This document shows, in pieces, positions 62,058 to 63,269 of a stretch of DNA of 63,269 nucleotides (position 1 is the stretch's first letter; each line of letters opens with the position of its first letter). This DNA is from an uncultured Roseburia sp. (GTDB lineage: Bacteria; Bacillota; Clostridia; Lachnospirales; Lachnospiraceae). The translations under genes and the position numbers were made by a program. The stretch is from positions 1 through 63,269 of the forward strand of contig CAMWKH010000015.1 of the NCBI GenBank assembly GCA_947174805.1. The letters run 5' to 3'. The notes under the pieces were generated by a model, which was given only the letters and a program-made list of their open reading frames with translations, searched no databases and had not been told where the DNA came from.

Positions 62058-62248
62058 AGGAATTGGTATGTTTAGTATATTTTCCTTAATGATATAAAAG
62101 ACATCGTGCTACAACAGCTTGACTGACTTGAAAAATTCACATTCTGGGAGAATAATGGAATCTACAAATCGGGATTTGCAGATGATTTTCTTGAACTTTC
62201 CTTATTTTTCAAGGCTTTTAGAGCCTTACATAGTGAAATGATTTCTAT

Positions 62249-62297
62249 TTTCCCTTGTTTTTGCCCTTATGGGCAGTTTACAAGGGAAAGTTTTTTT
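62249..62297 (+). terminator. Compound terminator
   Basis: An outer 10-bp stem (TTTCCCTTGT with ACAAGGGAAA) encloses an inner GCCC-TTAT-GGGC hairpin and is followed by seven T on the plus strand. The 190 nt between the GNAT gene and this structure have no recognisable gene. Confidence 0.75.
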
Positions 62298-62307
62298 CTG
62301 AATGTGC

Positions 62308-63269
62308 TTAGTCGTTGCCTGCCACTTTGTCCAAGAGCCTTGCGGAAGTTCGCTTTGCCTCCCTTGTGGCATGGGCATACACATTCATGGTGGTACTTAC
62401 GTCAGAGTGTCCCAAGAGTTCCTGCACGTCCTTCGGCGCTGCACCGTTTGACAGCAAATTGCTTGTATAAGTATGGCGGAGCTGGTGGAAATGAAAACCC
62501 TCAAATCCGTCCAGTTTCTTTGCGAGTGTCCGGCAGACGATACTCAATGTACTCGGCGTTTCAAGGCAGCCGTCCGGTCTTAAACATACAAATGAGATTT
62601 CGTTGTAATCCGCCGGAATGTCCTGCGTGTTCTCCAAGCTGTAATACTCATAGTAAACCCTGTTTTTGTCCTGCACTTCCTTGTAGTAGTTGCGGTGGTA
62701 CAGTTCCCCGTACTGCATCTGATTTTTAAGCTGTTCTTTCCTTGCTTTTTTCAGTATGGCGGTAAGCGTGTCTCCAAAATCAACCGTCCGCACTTTCTTA
62801 CGTTTTGTCGGCCCGATAATCGTTTTGTGCTTTGCACCGTCATAGCGGACGCTCCGTTTTACCGTAAGATACTGTTCTTCAAGGTTGATGTCCTGCCAGG
62901 TCAGCCCGCATACCTCGCCAATCCTAAGACCTGCATAGTAAGCTATCTGTATCGGCAGAACCGCTGAAACATTTTTCTTTTTAAGATAAGCGATAAGTTT
63001 CTCATAGTCATCATGGGAAATAGGCTGCGTGCCTGACTGTCCCATATCTTCCTCTGAAAACAAATCCACTTCCTCTGCCTTTCGTTTCAGCTTGATGTAC
63101 TGCATTGGATTGAACGTAATCAGTTGTTTTGGGAATACCGCAAAACGGAACGACTGCTGTAAAACCGCCGAGAAAGAGTGGATATAGTCTTTGCTCAATC
63201 CTTTTTTGACTTTTCCGTCGGGATAAGTCCCTCCGAAAGTAAGCAGGTCAAGGAATGTCTGCAAATGCT
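62308..63269 (-). CDS. Tyrosine recombinase/integrase, N-terminus beyond the window
   Basis: About 320 residues are present. The reading frame is still open at the right window edge, so the start is missing. The catalytic domain is complete: the first Arg in YYAGLRIGEVCGLTW, HQLRHTYTSNLL with HxxR, LLGHSDVSTTMNVYAHA containing the last His and the nucleophile Tyr, and a basic tail. An upstream core-binding segment (FLDLLTFGGTYPDGKVKKGLSKDYIHSFSAVLQQSFRFAV) resembles integrases of Tn916-like and Clostridial conjugative transposons. It probably belongs to an element extending to the right, with an end close to its stop codon. Confidence 0.9.
   Translation of the reverse strand, partial: HLQTFLDLLTFGGTYPDGKVKKGLSKDYIHSFSAVLQQSFRFAVFPKQLITFNPMQYIKLKRKAEEVDLFSEEDMGQSGTQPISHDDYEKLIAYLKKKNVSAVLPIQIAYYAGLRIGEVCGLTWQDINLEEQYLTVKRSVRYDGAKHKTIIGPTKRKKVRTVDFGDTLTAILKKARKEQLKNQMQYGELYHRNYYKEVQDKNRVYYEYYSLENTQDIPADYNEISFVCLRPDGCLETPSTLSIVCRTLAKKLDGFEGFHFHQLRHTYTSNLLSNGAAPKDVQELLGHSDVSTTMNVYAHATREAKRTSARLLDKVAGND

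Noticed and set aside
62058..62248. Decayed gene between the GNAT and the integrase
   Set aside because: Short peptide-like stretches are readable but match no family I recognise, and there is no start signal.
1..63269. CRISPR array or phage
   Set aside because: No regularly spaced direct repeats and no phage structural genes were seen on either strand.

Overview
The window looks like a chromosomal segment from a low-to-mid GC Gram-positive anaerobe of the class Clostridia, most likely family Lachnospiraceae. The grounds are strong AGGAGG-type ribosome-binding sites with ATG, GTG and TTG starts, U-tract terminators, the gap-pgk-tpiA order, a multidomain 2-hydroxyacyl-CoA dehydratase-activase-like protein, HD-GYP and GGDEF proteins, meso-diaminopimelate dehydrogenase, and several two-component systems paired with FtsX-type ABC transporters. 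The genus cannot be fixed from the sequence alone.

Layout. 1-5.7 kb: tRNA-Trp, a GNAT acetyltransferase, an HD-GYP c-di-GMP phosphodiesterase, an SGNH-hydrolase lipoprotein, a 50-residue membrane peptide, a divergent TPR-GGDEF diguanylate cyclase and an HPr-like protein without the active-site histidine. 5.8-12 kb: a PD-(D/E)XK nuclease-XPD helicase fusion and single-chain PurL. 12-17.1 kb: module 1, a response regulator, histidine kinase, ABC ATPase and FtsX permease. 17.2-21 kb: a DUF6033-like gene behind a sigma-D-type promoter, a Memo-AMMECR1 fusion, an esterase and a conserved unknown. 21-24.3 kb: gap, pgk, tpiA. 24.4-30.1 kb: an XRE regulator and module 2. 30.1-34.5 kb: an NSS symporter, cardiolipin synthase, and a secreted plus a membrane protein of unknown function. 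34.7-39.4 kb: panC-panD-coaBC, Mrp, a hotdog thioesterase and ddh. 39.4-45.3 kb: module 3, with an Rpn-type gene lodged between its kinase and its transporter. 45.4-54.5 kb: an MFS permease, then a LacI regulator divergent from a sucrose/fructo-oligosaccharide operon (ABC importer, GH32, fructokinase). 54.6-58.9 kb: a 1,440-residue activase/dehydratase-like protein. 59.2-63.3 kb: a LysM protein, then AT-rich mobile DNA with a TnpV remnant, TetR plus CPBP protease, a frameshifted KTR-domain gene, a GNAT and a tyrosine integrase cut by the window end.

The most informative pattern is regulatory. Upstream of all three transporter operons lies a 14-bp inverted repeat (TTACA-AAAC-TGTAA, TTACA-AATC-TGTAA, and the weaker TGTCA-AATC-TGTCA). 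In each case it is followed, after 33 or 34 nt, by a -10-like TATNCT with no good -35. This suggests that each kinase/regulator pair switches on its own transporter through a common promoter design, similar to BceR-type control of peptide-antibiotic detoxification transporters. The sugar region also has readable control: three perfect TAACCGGTTA operators and two degenerate copies surround two divergent consensus-like promoters.
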